Shown: piece after piece, positions 27,428 through 37,200 of the stretch
Layout: every line of letters begins with the position of its first letter
Position numbering within the stretch: position 1 is the first letter of the stretch
NCBI RefSeq assembly: GCF_010820665.1
Contig: NZ_JAAIKC010000004.1
Location: forward strand, 349,626-413,625
Length of the DNA stretch: 64,000 bases
Direction of reading: 5' to 3'
Source of the DNA: Paenibacillus sp. SYP-B3998
GTDB taxonomy: Bacteria; Bacillota; Bacilli; Paenibacillales; NBRC-103111
Made by a program: the position numbers and the translations under genes
The notes under the pieces: generated by a model
Database searches by the model: none
Seen by the model: the letters and a program-made list of their open reading frames with translations, nothing else
Told to the model about the DNA's origin: nothing

Positions 27428-27515
27428 TTTAATATAGGATCTAATTATTGACTTTCAAGTAGGCGGATGTTACCATTTTATACGAAGAAGATAGATATGA
27501 GGAGGAATTATACAC

Positions 27516-28064
27516 ATGGCAGAGCGTTTAGTTGGTAAACAAGCTCCAGATTTTACAATGGAGACAGCTACAGGTGATGGTAAAGAGTTTGGTAAAGCTT
27601 CTTTGTCTGATTACAAAGGAAAATGGTTAGTATTGTTCTTCTATCCATTGGACTTCACATTCGTATGTCCTACAGAAATCACAGCTTTGAGTCATGCTGC
27701 TAGTCAGTTCAAAGAACTGGACACTGAGATTCTTGGTGTTTCCATCGACAGCATTCACACTCACAAAGCTTGGATCAATACACCAATCAATGACAATGGT
27801 CTTGGCAAATTGGAATTCCCGCTTGCTGCTGACATCACGAAATCCGTAGCTCGTGACTACGGCGTTCTGATTGAAGAAGAAGGTATCGCGCTTCGCGGTC
27901 TGTTCATCATCGATCCAGAAGGCGAATTGAAATACGAAGTAGTTAATCACAACGACGTAGGTCGTAGCGTAGAAGAAACACTTCGTGTGCTTCAAGCGCT
28001 TCAATCCGGCGGATTGTGCCCAATGAACTGGAAACCAGGCGACAAAAACCTGGTTGTTAAATAA
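27516..28064 (+). CDS. 2-Cys peroxiredoxin (YkuU/AhpC family)
   Basis: A thioredoxin-fold peroxidase of 182 residues that reduces H2O2 and organic peroxides. The peroxidatic cysteine is in FYPLDFTFVCPTEITALS (Cys at about 51) and the resolving one in GGLCPMNWKPGDK (about 168). Closest remembered relative is Bacillus YkuU. The ATG follows GAGGAGG. The PerR box upstream suggests induction by peroxide. Confidence 0.93.
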   Translation: MAERLVGKQAPDFTMETATGDGKEFGKASLSDYKGKWLVLFFYPLDFTFVCPTEITALSHAASQFKELDTEILGVSIDSIHTHKAWINTPINDNGLGKLEFPLAADITKSVARDYGVLIEEEGIALRGLFIIDPEGELKYEVVNHNDVGRSVEETLRVLQALQSGGLCPMNWKPGDKNLVVK

Positions 28065-28079
28065 GGTTTTAACAAATGA

Positions 28080-28125
28080 AGAGGCTCCTCTTGTTGGCAT
28101 GCGAATGCGAGCGGAGGAGCTTTTC
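28080..28125 (+). terminator. Terminator after peroxiredoxin
   Basis: GCTCCTC pairs with GAGGAGC with an inner GCAT/ATGC stem, then TTTTC. The H-like gene begins 20 bases later, so some read-through is possible. Confidence 0.55.
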
Positions 28126-28145
28126 TTAGTTGGAGGAAAACGGGC

Positions 28146-28529
28146 GTGTCAGTACCCACACATTTGAAATATAGCAGAGATCACTTCTGGATTAGGCTCG
28201 AAGATGAAGTGGCCGTAATTGGTTTGACGGATACTGGGATTACCGAATGGGGGATGATCCTTTACATTGATCTGCCGGAGATGGATATGCGCGTGGATCA
28301 AGGCGAGTATCTGGGTTCGGTCGAGAACGTGGATGGAGAGCACGATTTGCGCTCACCTTTATCAGGTCGTGTGACGGCAGTCAATCGGTTAATCGAGAGA
28401 GCAGCGCTGCTACTGCACGAATCTCCTTATGATAAAGGATGGTTGTACGCCATTCAGTGGAGCCGGGAGTCAGAACTGGAACAATTATTGGATGCAGAGG
28501 CTTATAAGTTGCATACATCGTTAGAATGA
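28146..28529 (+). CDS. GcvH-like protein lacking the lipoyl lysine
   Basis: A 127-residue homologue of glycine cleavage H protein, with the same fold markers: HFWIRLEDEVAVIGLTDTGITEWG, then LYIDLPEMD..VDQGEYLGSVE, then SPLSGRVTAVNR. In true H proteins the hairpin reads SVESVK and the lysine carries lipoate. Here it reads SVENVDGEHDLRSP, with Asp at the lysine position, so it should not be lipoylated. A normal gcvH exists at 60825. The start is GTG after TTGGAGG. It sits between the peroxiredoxin and an ABC exporter, away from glycine genes. Function unknown. Confidence 0.8.
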   Translation: MSVPTHLKYSRDHFWIRLEDEVAVIGLTDTGITEWGMILYIDLPEMDMRVDQGEYLGSVENVDGEHDLRSPLSGRVTAVNRLIERAALLLHESPYDKGWLYAIQWSRESELEQLLDAEAYKLHTSLE

Positions 28530-28544
28530 GCTGCATGATGAAGA

Positions 28545-28582
28545 AACGTAAGACCGCTTACATAGGGTTTTGCGTTTTTTTT
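28545..28582 (+). terminator. Terminator after the GcvH-like gene
   Basis: AACGTAAGACC pairs with GGTTTTGCGTT through G-T pairs, followed by eight T. Confidence 0.7.
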
Positions 28583-28742
28583 AGATAGAGCGAGCATCTT
28601 CGGCTCTTTTTTTAGAATTTGTTTTGACTTGGATAGCCTGCTAGGAAGTCTATGATCACCATTAAAAGGTAGATAATTCCAATCCATTTTTGGTATGATG
28701 GGTAGGCATGGAAGCTTAGAATCCGACAAAGCAGGTGGGGAA

Positions 28743-29531
28743 ATGGGAAATTCCGAAGGCAATGTGCTATCGATTAAGGAGCTTAGAATGAAATATGAGG
28801 ACAGATTTATCCTACGAGGGATTGACCTAGAGGTAGAGCGAGGACAAATCATAGGCTATATTGGTCCGAATGGGGCAGGAAAAAGTACGACAGTCAAAAT
28901 TATGCTCGGTCTTGTTACAGGCTATTCAGGGCAGGTGTGCATATTTGGTCAAGATATCGCGGATGGTGATACAGCTTATAAAAGAAGAATCGGATATGTT
29001 CCAGAAATTGCGGAGATGTACGACAACTTAACCGCTAGCGAGTACCTCTCTTTTATCGGGGAGCTCTATGGCATGACGCATGACAACGCTGACTATAAAG
29101 CACGAAGACTGATGAGCAAATTAGGGCTGGAAGACGTGTATCATGCCCGAATCTCCTCCTACTCCAAAGGGATGAAGCAGAAGGTCATGCTCATCTCAAG
29201 TTTGCTGCATGACCCGGATTTGCTGTTTTTGGATGAACCATTAAGTGGTTTGGACGCGAACAGTGTCATGATTGTCAAAGAAATTTTGATGCAGCTAGCC
29301 CAACAAGGCAAGACGATTTTCTATTCTTCCCATATCATGGACGTCGTGGAGAAAATCAGTTCTCGCATCGTATTGCTCAATGGAGGCGAACTCGTAGCGG
29401 ATGGCAGCTTTGAGGATCTGAAAGAGCAATGTAAGGAAGGGACCTTGGAGCAAATTTTCAATCAGCTGACTGGGTTTCATGAGCACCAAGAAATAGCGGA
29501 ACAATTCGTATCTATTGTACGTGAGGAGTAA
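28743..29531 (+). CDS. ABC transporter ATP-binding protein
   Basis: An ABC-2-type exporter ATPase of 262 residues. Walker A GPNGAGKST at about residue 41, Q-loop region VPEIAEMYDNLTASEYL, signature SYSKGMKQKV, Walker B LLFLDEPLSGLD and the switch histidine in FYSSHIMDVVE are all present. The ATG 28743 follows AGGTGGGG; the in-frame ATG at 28695 has no ribosome site. The permease gene begins 3 bases after its stop. Cargo is unknown. Confidence 0.9.
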   Translation: MGNSEGNVLSIKELRMKYEDRFILRGIDLEVERGQIIGYIGPNGAGKSTTVKIMLGLVTGYSGQVCIFGQDIADGDTAYKRRIGYVPEIAEMYDNLTASEYLSFIGELYGMTHDNADYKARRLMSKLGLEDVYHARISSYSKGMKQKVMLISSLLHDPDLLFLDEPLSGLDANSVMIVKEILMQLAQQGKTIFYSSHIMDVVEKISSRIVLLNGGELVADGSFEDLKEQCKEGTLEQIFNQLTGFHEHQEIAEQFVSIVREE

Positions 29532-29534
29532 CGC

Positions 29535-31208
29535 ATGAAAGATTACAGATCCCTACGAGTATTAGATAAGTTTGAAGCGATATTCAACAAGCTGGGGGCA
29601 GATTATCCAGTGATGAGGCGGATCCTTCAGGTTAAGCTGACGATGGATGGAAGACGAAGTACAACGATTCTTCAAGGAGCCTTCAATAACAAAAAAGCCG
29701 CTGAGCAGCACAACGATGAGAGTAATCAGTTCATCAAATCGCTCTGGATTTATGCGCTTATGGGGCTTATCATGGTTCCCTTTCTCCTCATGGGTAAACA
29801 TTACTTGTTTCAAATGAGCCTTGTTTTTGGTATCTTTTCTTTTCTTATCATGACGACCATGATCTCTGATTTTTCCTCTGTCCTGTTAGATGTGCGAGAC
29901 CAAAACATCTTATTTACGAAGCCGATCAGCAGAAGAACGATGAATTTGGCCAAAACCGTGCATGTAAGTATGTACTTGTTCTATCTGACGAGCGCCCTAA
30001 TGGCTGCCCCGTTGTTAGCCTCATTATTTCGCCAGGGTATTTGGTTTACGTTCATTTTTATAATGGAGATTGTCCTGCTGGATTTATTTTTTTTAGTGCT
30101 AACGGCGATGCTGTATTTGTTTATTTTGCAATTTTTTGATGGGGAAAAACTCAAGGATATTATTAACTATGTCCAAATTAGCCTAAGCATCATGATCATG
30201 CTTGCTTATCAACTGCTTGCTAGGTCGTTCGAAATTATTCGAATGAATATTGTTTTTCAACTCAAATGGTGGCAAATCTTCATACCGCCCCTATGGTATG
30301 GAGCCTTCACGGAGATGTTGTTTCAAAAAAAGATAGATGGTTCTCATATTGCTTTTTCCATTCTAGCGCTAGTCGTCCCAATTCTCGCTATTATCGTATA
30401 TATTCAATTCATTCCGTCCTTTGAACGTAACCTTCTGAAACTCTCTCACGAAGGAGTAGGAGGAAGGAGAAGCGGTAGTTTCATTCCCGATCGATACCTG
30501 AAGTGGGTATGTAGAGAACCTATGGAGTGGACTTTCTTCCGATTTGCCGTTAATATGTTGAAAAATGAAAGGGAATTCAAGCTGAAAGTGTACCCTTCAT
30601 TCGGATTTGCGATGGTATTTCCGTTTATTTTCATCTTCAATGAGCTCAGAACGTCATCCTGGGCAGCGTTAAGCGCGAGCAAATGGTATTTGACCATTTA
30701 TTTCACCTTTACGCTTATCCCTACAGTCATCTTAATGCTGCGGTATTCAGGTACTTACAAAGGGGCATGGATTTACAAGGTTACGCCGATTGCGTCAACC
30801 TCATCTATCTTCAAAGGAACGATGAAGGCGTTTATCATCAAACTTTTTTTTCCAATGTTTCTGTGGGAAAGTATTATTTATGTGGGGATATTTGGATGGA
30901 AAGTTGTTCCTGATTTGTGTCTTGTCTTATTAAATGCTTCGCTTTACGCCATTATTTGCTTTCTGAGCATGAATAAAGCACTCCCGTTCTCAGAATCGTT
31001 CCAATGGGCACAGCAGCGAGACACTTGGAAAGTATTTCTCCTCCTGTTCCTTATTGTCGGAATTAGCGCGGTGCACTATTTCAGCACCTCAGCTCCTTAC
31101 GGCACGTATATATTCATTCTTATTTCGGCGGTTTTGAATGGGCTATTGTGGCGTTATGCATTCCGAGTACAGACTGTTAAGAGAGCTGCTGCTTCAGCTT
31201 CTGAATAG
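29535..31208 (+). CDS. ABC-2-type exporter permease, large
   Basis: A 557-residue membrane protein with about ten to twelve helices, starting at about residue 70 after a soluble N-terminus. TMISDFSSVLLDVRDQNILFTKPISRRTMNLAK at about 110-140 is typical of the permease partner of lone BcrA-like ATPases in Bacilli. Translationally adjacent to the ATPase and followed by a gap with no clear terminator. Substrate unknown; proposed export of lipids, peptides or drugs would be a guess. Confidence 0.85.
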   Translation: MKDYRSLRVLDKFEAIFNKLGADYPVMRRILQVKLTMDGRRSTTILQGAFNNKKAAEQHNDESNQFIKSLWIYALMGLIMVPFLLMGKHYLFQMSLVFGIFSFLIMTTMISDFSSVLLDVRDQNILFTKPISRRTMNLAKTVHVSMYLFYLTSALMAAPLLASLFRQGIWFTFIFIMEIVLLDLFFLVLTAMLYLFILQFFDGEKLKDIINYVQISLSIMIMLAYQLLARSFEIIRMNIVFQLKWWQIFIPPLWYGAFTEMLFQKKIDGSHIAFSILALVVPILAIIVYIQFIPSFERNLLKLSHEGVGGRRSGSFIPDRYLKWVCREPMEWTFFRFAVNMLKNEREFKLKVYPSFGFAMVFPFIFIFNELRTSSWAALSASKWYLTIYFTFTLIPTVILMLRYSGTYKGAWIYKVTPIASTSSIFKGTMKAFIIKLFFPMFLWESIIYVGIFGWKVVPDLCLVLLNASLYAIICFLSMNKALPFSESFQWAQQRDTWKVFLLLFLIVGISAVHYFSTSAPYGTYIFILISAVLNGLLWRYAFRVQTVKRAAASASE

Positions 31209-31452
31209 GGTTGTGCACAATTGATAAAAAAGTCAACACCCCCGATTCTTCTGACACGCTATTGAAATTGATGCTTTGTTGGCTCGTAAGAGGCTAATTG
31301 CCTGATCAACCTTCTCTAAGGTACTCGCCTTCCGTTGGGCGATGGATGCTCTTCAGATGGGCTGTCATGACCGTATTACATATAAAGGATAAATTTATGT
31401 TTTAACGAATATAGGTATTATGCAAATAAAAATGGATGAGAGGAGCATGACC
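31209..31452. other. Gap with possible decayed coding remnant
   Basis: No intact gene. On the minus strand, a frame near 31231-31350 reads RKASTLEKVDQAISLLRANK and ends soon after. It looks protein-like and faintly recalls Tn554 TnpC-type or DUF6262 proteins, but has no start. Treated as a likely vestige. Confidence 0.25.
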
Positions 31453-31836
31453 ATGATTAGTATAAAGAACAAAGAAATCATCGAAAAATATATTGAGGCT
31501 TACAATTCATTTGATATTGAAAGCTTGGTTAAGCACCTACATAAAGATATCCAGTTTAGGAATTTTTCGAATGGTAAAATTGACACAGAAACGAGAGGAA
31601 TACATGAGTTTAGAGAACTGGCGGAAAAATCGATAAAGATTTTCTCTAGCCGTCATCAGACAGTTACTAAATACAGTACTGTAGGCGATAAAGTAGAAGT
31701 ACATATTGATTATGATGCAATAGTGGCTGTTGATTTGCCTAACGGATTAAAGGTTGGAGATAAGATTCAACTAAAAGGGAAGTCAGTATTTGGGATTCAT
31801 GAAGGAAAAATATCATTAATTGAAGATTACAGTTAA
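31453..31836 (+). CDS. SnoaL-like / NTF2-fold protein
   Basis: A 127-residue small protein with the NTF2-like fold: IEKYIEAYNSFDIESLVKHLHKDIQF at the start and later GDKVEVHIDYDAIVAVDLPNG and KIQLKGKSVFGIHEGKISLIEDYS. Such proteins act as small isomerases, cyclases or binding domains; the role here cannot be told. The ATG at 31453 has GAGGAG 7 bases upstream, better than the ATG at 31447 or earlier. Confidence 0.8.
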   Translation: MISIKNKEIIEKYIEAYNSFDIESLVKHLHKDIQFRNFSNGKIDTETRGIHEFRELAEKSIKIFSSRHQTVTKYSTVGDKVEVHIDYDAIVAVDLPNGLKVGDKIQLKGKSVFGIHEGKISLIEDYS

Positions 31837-31941
31837 GTGACCACCGTTAGACTGGACACGATAGCTCAATAATGACAACAAAACAGCGGCAGTCTATGAC
31901 TTTATTTTCAACAAACAGTAAGCTTCGACAAAAATGGTCTC

Positions 31942-31995
31942 TATAAAAAAGAATCCGGAGGGTGAGCACTTGTTGTCAAAGTGTTCACCCTCCGG
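31942..31995 (-). terminator. Terminator of the GH15 operon
   Basis: On the minus strand CCGGAGGGTGAACACT pairs with AGTGCTCACCCTCCGG with one G-U, then TTCTTTTTTAT. It lies 56 bases after the GH15 stop. Confidence 0.85.
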
Positions 31996-32050
31996 GTCAT
32001 TTCTATAGAAGGCCATTGGTATTCTAGGCCGTTCTAGATTGGCTTACTTG

Positions 32051-34012
32051 TTACTTTGCAAGCTGCTTGTATTTGTTTAAATACTTCACAACGGCAAGAA
32101 CATAAGTGGCATGCGACCAAGTGAGCGGAGCTACGGAAACGGGATCTCCCGTGAAAGGATCTAACTGCTCCGGCAGAACGCCGCTTTCCATAGCATGCTT
32201 GACAACCCATTCCAGTGTTTGTCGAGGGGCTTCAAGATCAGCAAGCGTTTTGGCGTATTCGATTTCCCATTCAGCGATCCACAGCGTACAAATAATCCAT
32301 GGGTTACCTGGAACATTATCGATATCGGTGGAACGTTGAAAGTAATAATCGTGTTGATAGCGGGCGGATCCACCGACTTCGGTTTTGATCGTGAGGCCAT
32401 TTTTATTCGCTCTCATTGTGCTTACGACACGATCATCATCCGCAGGTAAGACACCGAATTCGAAAATGCCATAAACGGAGCTTTCCAACGTCATATCTTT
32501 GACCCATTCACCATCTTCCATATATAAACCACGGACGAAGCGGCCTTCATTTTCATCCCATAAATGTTTAAGAATACCCGATTTAATCTTCTCAGCCGTA
32601 TGCTTGTAACGATTGCTTCGCTCTTCATCCCCAAACAGATTGCTGAAGTTCGAGGCGGCGATAAGTCCGCCGTATACAGCTGAGGCTGTGAATGTGTAGA
32701 TACCGTAACGTTCTTCCCATAAATCATAGCTCGGCTTTGGCAAGTTAAGCTCCTGATCCACGTAAGTGGACATAAATCTTGCCGCTCTGCGAATCAGGTT
32801 ACGGTAGAGAGATTGCGCAAACTCAAGGGAGCCGTTTTTTTGGAAATCTTGCCAGAGCGCGAACAGGACAAGGGCTGTTTCATCCTCTTGGATGGGCAGC
32901 TGTACACGTCCGGAATGAATGTAAGGATGCCAACTTGAGCCCACCGTGCCGTCGGGATTGTATTTATGATGCAGGTATCCTTCGGATGAGAGCACGTTGG
33001 CACAGAAGTTGAAGAACGGAATAATCATGCCCTGATAGCCAGCCATAGACATGGAATAAGCAATGAGCGCGCCATCCCTCGGCCACATATAGCTATAATG
33101 GTCGCGATTGCTTTGCATAATGTCCGAGTCGTTAGCCGCTATGATGGCGCCGTTCACATCGGTTTGCGTCCTAACAATCAGAAGACTTTGCTTGAAGAGA
33201 CGTTGAACGTTTAAAGGCAAATCACCATAATCGCGTTCTGATTTGTTAGCCCACCGCTGCCAATAGACCGTTACACGGTCCAGCAGTTTACCAGGGTGAC
33301 TGTCTTTGACATATGTGTCTAACTTCTTAACTTCCTCCAGGTTTTTACCTGCACCCATCCAATAATACATCGTTTGATTAGCTTCAGGAGGTACGAAAAG
33401 CCGGAAGGAAATTGTACTATCCACGGACCCTTGCGCAATAGCATTGCCCATCAAGTGTCCGTCTTCCGCATCGCGCCAAGTACCCTCGGCGTTATAGAAC
33501 CTTTTGACACCAGTTGAGTACTGATAAATGCCTTCCGTTCCGGTACTGCCGTTAAACATGAAATATCTGTCCTTTTTATAATGAAAAACGGTATTCGTCG
33601 CAGGATAGTAAGCGGCGGTATCCCCAACCTCTGTTTCATTAATCAGCAGGTCTTGATTGAAGAACATGCGTACTTCGCGTACGGTGTTTTTATGATTCGT
33701 AATTTGAATGCGCTTTAAGTAAATATCTTCGCGCTGATGAACGCCGTCATTCATGAGCAGGGTGACGCCAAGGCCAGGATGTGTAGCCGTTACCTCGGTT
33801 ACGAGAGAATCTTCTACATATCCAAGCTTAAATTGCCATTCTGGGGCATTAAGCCATGCGAAAGCACCATCCACCCATATACCTACACGGCACTGATATC
33901 CGCCGATATGGTTAAGCTGGCCTACGAAAGGATAGTACAGATCGCGCATGTAGGAATGCTGATCGAGGTTAATGAGAAATTTTCCGTTTCCGATGACCAG
34001 ATGTCTAGGCAA
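32051..34012 (-). CDS. GH15-family glucoamylase-like glycoside hydrolase
   Basis: A 653-residue cytoplasmic enzyme without a signal peptide. The N-terminal beta-sandwich (about 1-260) and the (alpha/alpha)6 barrel (about 270-640) fit bacterial GH15 proteins. YSYMWPRDGALIAYSM at about 313 is the region of the substrate aspartate; YDLWEERYGIYTFTASAVYGGL holds the general acid Glu, and the general base Glu would be near the C-terminus. It would release glucose or trehalose-type units from alpha-glucans. The start is TTG after AGTAGGGAAGTGA. It is last in the glucan cluster, preceded by a cre-like site. Confidence 0.88.
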   Translation of the reverse strand: MPRHLVIGNGKFLINLDQHSYMRDLYYPFVGQLNHIGGYQCRVGIWVDGAFAWLNAPEWQFKLGYVEDSLVTEVTATHPGLGVTLLMNDGVHQREDIYLKRIQITNHKNTVREVRMFFNQDLLINETEVGDTAAYYPATNTVFHYKKDRYFMFNGSTGTEGIYQYSTGVKRFYNAEGTWRDAEDGHLMGNAIAQGSVDSTISFRLFVPPEANQTMYYWMGAGKNLEEVKKLDTYVKDSHPGKLLDRVTVYWQRWANKSERDYGDLPLNVQRLFKQSLLIVRTQTDVNGAIIAANDSDIMQSNRDHYSYMWPRDGALIAYSMSMAGYQGMIIPFFNFCANVLSSEGYLHHKYNPDGTVGSSWHPYIHSGRVQLPIQEDETALVLFALWQDFQKNGSLEFAQSLYRNLIRRAARFMSTYVDQELNLPKPSYDLWEERYGIYTFTASAVYGGLIAASNFSNLFGDEERSNRYKHTAEKIKSGILKHLWDENEGRFVRGLYMEDGEWVKDMTLESSVYGIFEFGVLPADDDRVVSTMRANKNGLTIKTEVGGSARYQHDYYFQRSTDIDNVPGNPWIICTLWIAEWEIEYAKTLADLEAPRQTLEWVVKHAMESGVLPEQLDPFTGDPVSVAPLTWSHATYVLAVVKYLNKYKQLAK

Positions 34013-34203
34013 AAAATCACTTCCCTACTCGTTTGTTTGATTACGATGCGGCAAACCTTCCCTTTATCATCGATGGTTACTATCGCTATCGCGTCTCTAG
34101 TATGACTTTTGATCGAACATGATCAGCACAGGGCTTGCAACTAGGTTACCTAATTATTACCAAGGAATCAATGATTCTTTGAAAAAATTCTGAATATTTA
34201 AAG

Positions 34204-34218
34204 TGTGGGCGCTTACAA
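34204..34218 (-). promoter_or_regulatory. Candidate CcpA cre site before GH15
   Basis: On the minus strand TTGTAAGCGCCCACA fits the cre pattern WTGNAANCGNWNNCW with one mismatch. It lies 190 bases before the GH15 start. Carbon repression of a glucan hydrolase would make sense. Confidence 0.4.
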
Positions 34219-34237
34219 ATTGGTATCAATTCACATA

Positions 34238-37200
34238 TTATTTTATTATTTCCTGCTGTGAAGGGAATATACCTGAATTCGGTACCCATCGGTTCATTAC
34301 TTCGCTGTAGACGGCTGTCGTTGAATCGCAGATATCTCGCCAGTTAAAAACGGTGAGAACCTTAGCGGCCGCAACCTCTATGAGTTGATCACCAAGTTCG
34401 GGATGCTCCAGCCATTCTGCCATTTTCCAAGCAAGTGCGTTCACATCGTCAGCAGGTACTTTACAACCGTCAATGCCATGTTCCACAATTTCGGCAAGAC
34501 CTCCAATATCGGAAACGATGAGTGGAGTACGGCTGGCCATGGCCTCCAAGGCGACGAGGCCGAACGGCTCGTAAAGACTCGGAAATACGCAAAATTCAGC
34601 TGCTTGAAGCAGCATCTGTTTGTCATCCTCATCGAGAAAGCCAGTGAAGTATACTCGGTCGCCTAAGTGTTCCGCTTGGAGCTGCAGTGAATCTTGTGCA
34701 GGGCCAGCTCCTGCAATGACAAGCTTAGCAGTAGGGAAGCGTTTGAGCACGAGACGCATGGCGGCGATGAGGATATGGACACCTTTTTCGTGGACGAGTC
34801 GTCCAAGAAAACAGATGATGCGGTCCTGACCAGCAGCTTCACTGATCGCTAATAATAGAAGCGGGTTTGCCGTTTTCGAATAAGGTTCTGGTTTGCGATA
34901 AGACTCGATGCCATTTGGAATTCGGGTCACTTTGCAGATCGGCAGCTTAAACAGCTGACACACCTCAGCTTGCATGTATAGACTGCAAGCTATTATTTGA
35001 TCGGCTTCGCGGGTTAGCTTCGCTTCAAGTTCATGAATTCGCTGCTGAATGTCGCCTTCCAGATTTCCTTGATTTCGCCCAAATTCGGTAGCGTGGATCG
35101 TGGCAAGGAGCGGAAGACCAAGCATTTGTTTACTTTCTTTGGCTGCGTAAACAACGAGCCAGTCATGAGCATGGACGATATCGAATGCTACGTTCTGTTG
35201 AGATAAACGAAGTATCGTATCTGTGAAAGCCATATTCATTTGAAAGACCCAGTCCAAGAAATTTATGGCTTGAATGGATTGAAGCACTTGTACTCTATGA
35301 ATGTGCACCCCGTCCGATATTTCGTAAGAGGGACTGTCGGGAGCATGGCACGTAATGACATGTACGGTGTGTCCCGATAAAGTAAGCTGTTTGGACAAGT
35401 CGCAGACAGCTCGGGCAAGGCCGCCGATTACGCGCGGCGGATATTCCCAAACGAGCATCAAGATGCGTAAGGGCTTGTTCCGGGCTAATGAGTGCTGAGA
35501 TGATGCTTGAAGGATCTTGTCGGCAGAAGCTTGAGAAGATTCTTGAAAGTCCTCTTGCAGAGAAAACGCATGTTCATTGTATTCTTTATAAAATTGATAG
35601 CTAATCTGTCGGAGAACGGGTGATCTTCTTTCTAAGCGATTCAGTGTCTCTGAGAGGTATTCAGAGTGGTTGTCCGCGCTGTTATCTATATGTTCGAGTA
35701 GTAGATGGCATTGTTCTAAATGCGTTTTAATTCGATGCTCGGCGTAAGCGGTCACAGTTCCTGCATCTAGGATGAATGTCCAGTCGCTGCTTTGCGCAAG
35801 CATGAGCTCGCGCGCAGCTTGATTGAGCATGCGCTTCTGCCATACAGAGAGCAGAGAGTCGTCGCGATATTTCCTCGCGGCAAGAATCATGCGATCTTCT
35901 GCTGCATGAAGCTGTGGCTGCACCCACTGGCTGCGCGGCTGCAGCCAGACTTCGGCATAGCCGCCGCGGCCCCAGCTCGACACGGGAAGCTCCGCTTCCG
36001 TGGTGGGCGCATGGGCGGTGGCGTAGTCGCCTAACGTAGTTGTAGACACAACTACGTCTGAACTGCTGCTGCGCGCGGCATCGAACCCGCGGAGTACGGC
36101 TTCCAGCCACTGAGGGCCTTCGTACCACCAGTGGCCAAATAGCTCAGCATCGTAGGGGCATACGATGATTGGTGGCTCTGACGCCTGTGGCTGGCGTTCG
36201 CCCGCGGCCGTATGCCAGGCCTCGCTCTCGCTAGCGAGGCGGCGAAGCTGTGTCACCCGGGCAGCTACGAAATGCTCAGCATGCTGCTGAGCTTTCTGAG
36301 CGGCGCGCTCCGGGTGGTAGGGCGCTTTGTCGCTGCCTGTGGCGGTGTCAGTGACGCGGTGGTATTTCAAGCCCGTATGAATACGCTCGCCATCTGGCAG
36401 CACATAGGGCTTGATGTAGTCCCACTCGGCCCCGCCTGCGCGGCCGAGGTCGTAGCCGATATCGCGATAATATTCGCGATAGTCGGCATCGCTCGGGTAT
36501 CCCGAATCGGCGCTCCATACCTGGGCGCCGGCTTCAAGGTCCCGAGCGAAGGCGCAGGCGCCACCCTGGGTGCGCAGGGGCGTGCCCGTCCGGGCCTTCG
36601 CGTCTGATGCCGTCACCGCCTGCGCGTGCGCATGGGCGTCGACGACGAAGTAGCGAAGGCCTAGCGCCTGCAGGTGGGGCTCCACCGCAGGCGTATAGCC
36701 ACATTCCGGCAGCCAGATCCCTGCCGGGGCGGAGCCGAAGTGCCGCCGGAACTCGGCTACGGCGGCTTCAAGCTGGGCGCGCAGCGCGGTATCGTTCTTG
36801 ATCAGGGGCAAGAACGCATGTGTTGCAGCGCACGTGATTAATTCGATGCAGCCTGTGTCTCGCAAGCTGCGGAACTTCGTGATGAGATCGCCGCCCAGGC
36901 GATCGTAGAGCTTCACAAGCCGACGATAACGGCTTTGATAGAGCATGGCCGTAGGGACGAAGTCCGCGTCCCCCCATAAGCGAAATACTTCCCGCTTAGC
37001 CAACTCGCTCAACGCAGTAAGATGCTTGCGAAGTCTCTCCTGCAGAAGCGGATTCTCCATCATCGCGAGCAATGGGGGGGAGAGAGACAGCGTCAAACGA
37101 AAGCGAACACCATCCTCAAGAAGTCGTTCCAGCATATCTATGAGTGGCAAGTAACTGTCGATAACCGCTTCGAAGAACCAACGCTCTTCTAACGTAACGC

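Noticed and set aside
34385..36801. Several open frames of 60-130 codons opposite the GH57-GT4 gene
   Set aside because: They result from high GC in the real gene and lack ribosome sites and family features.
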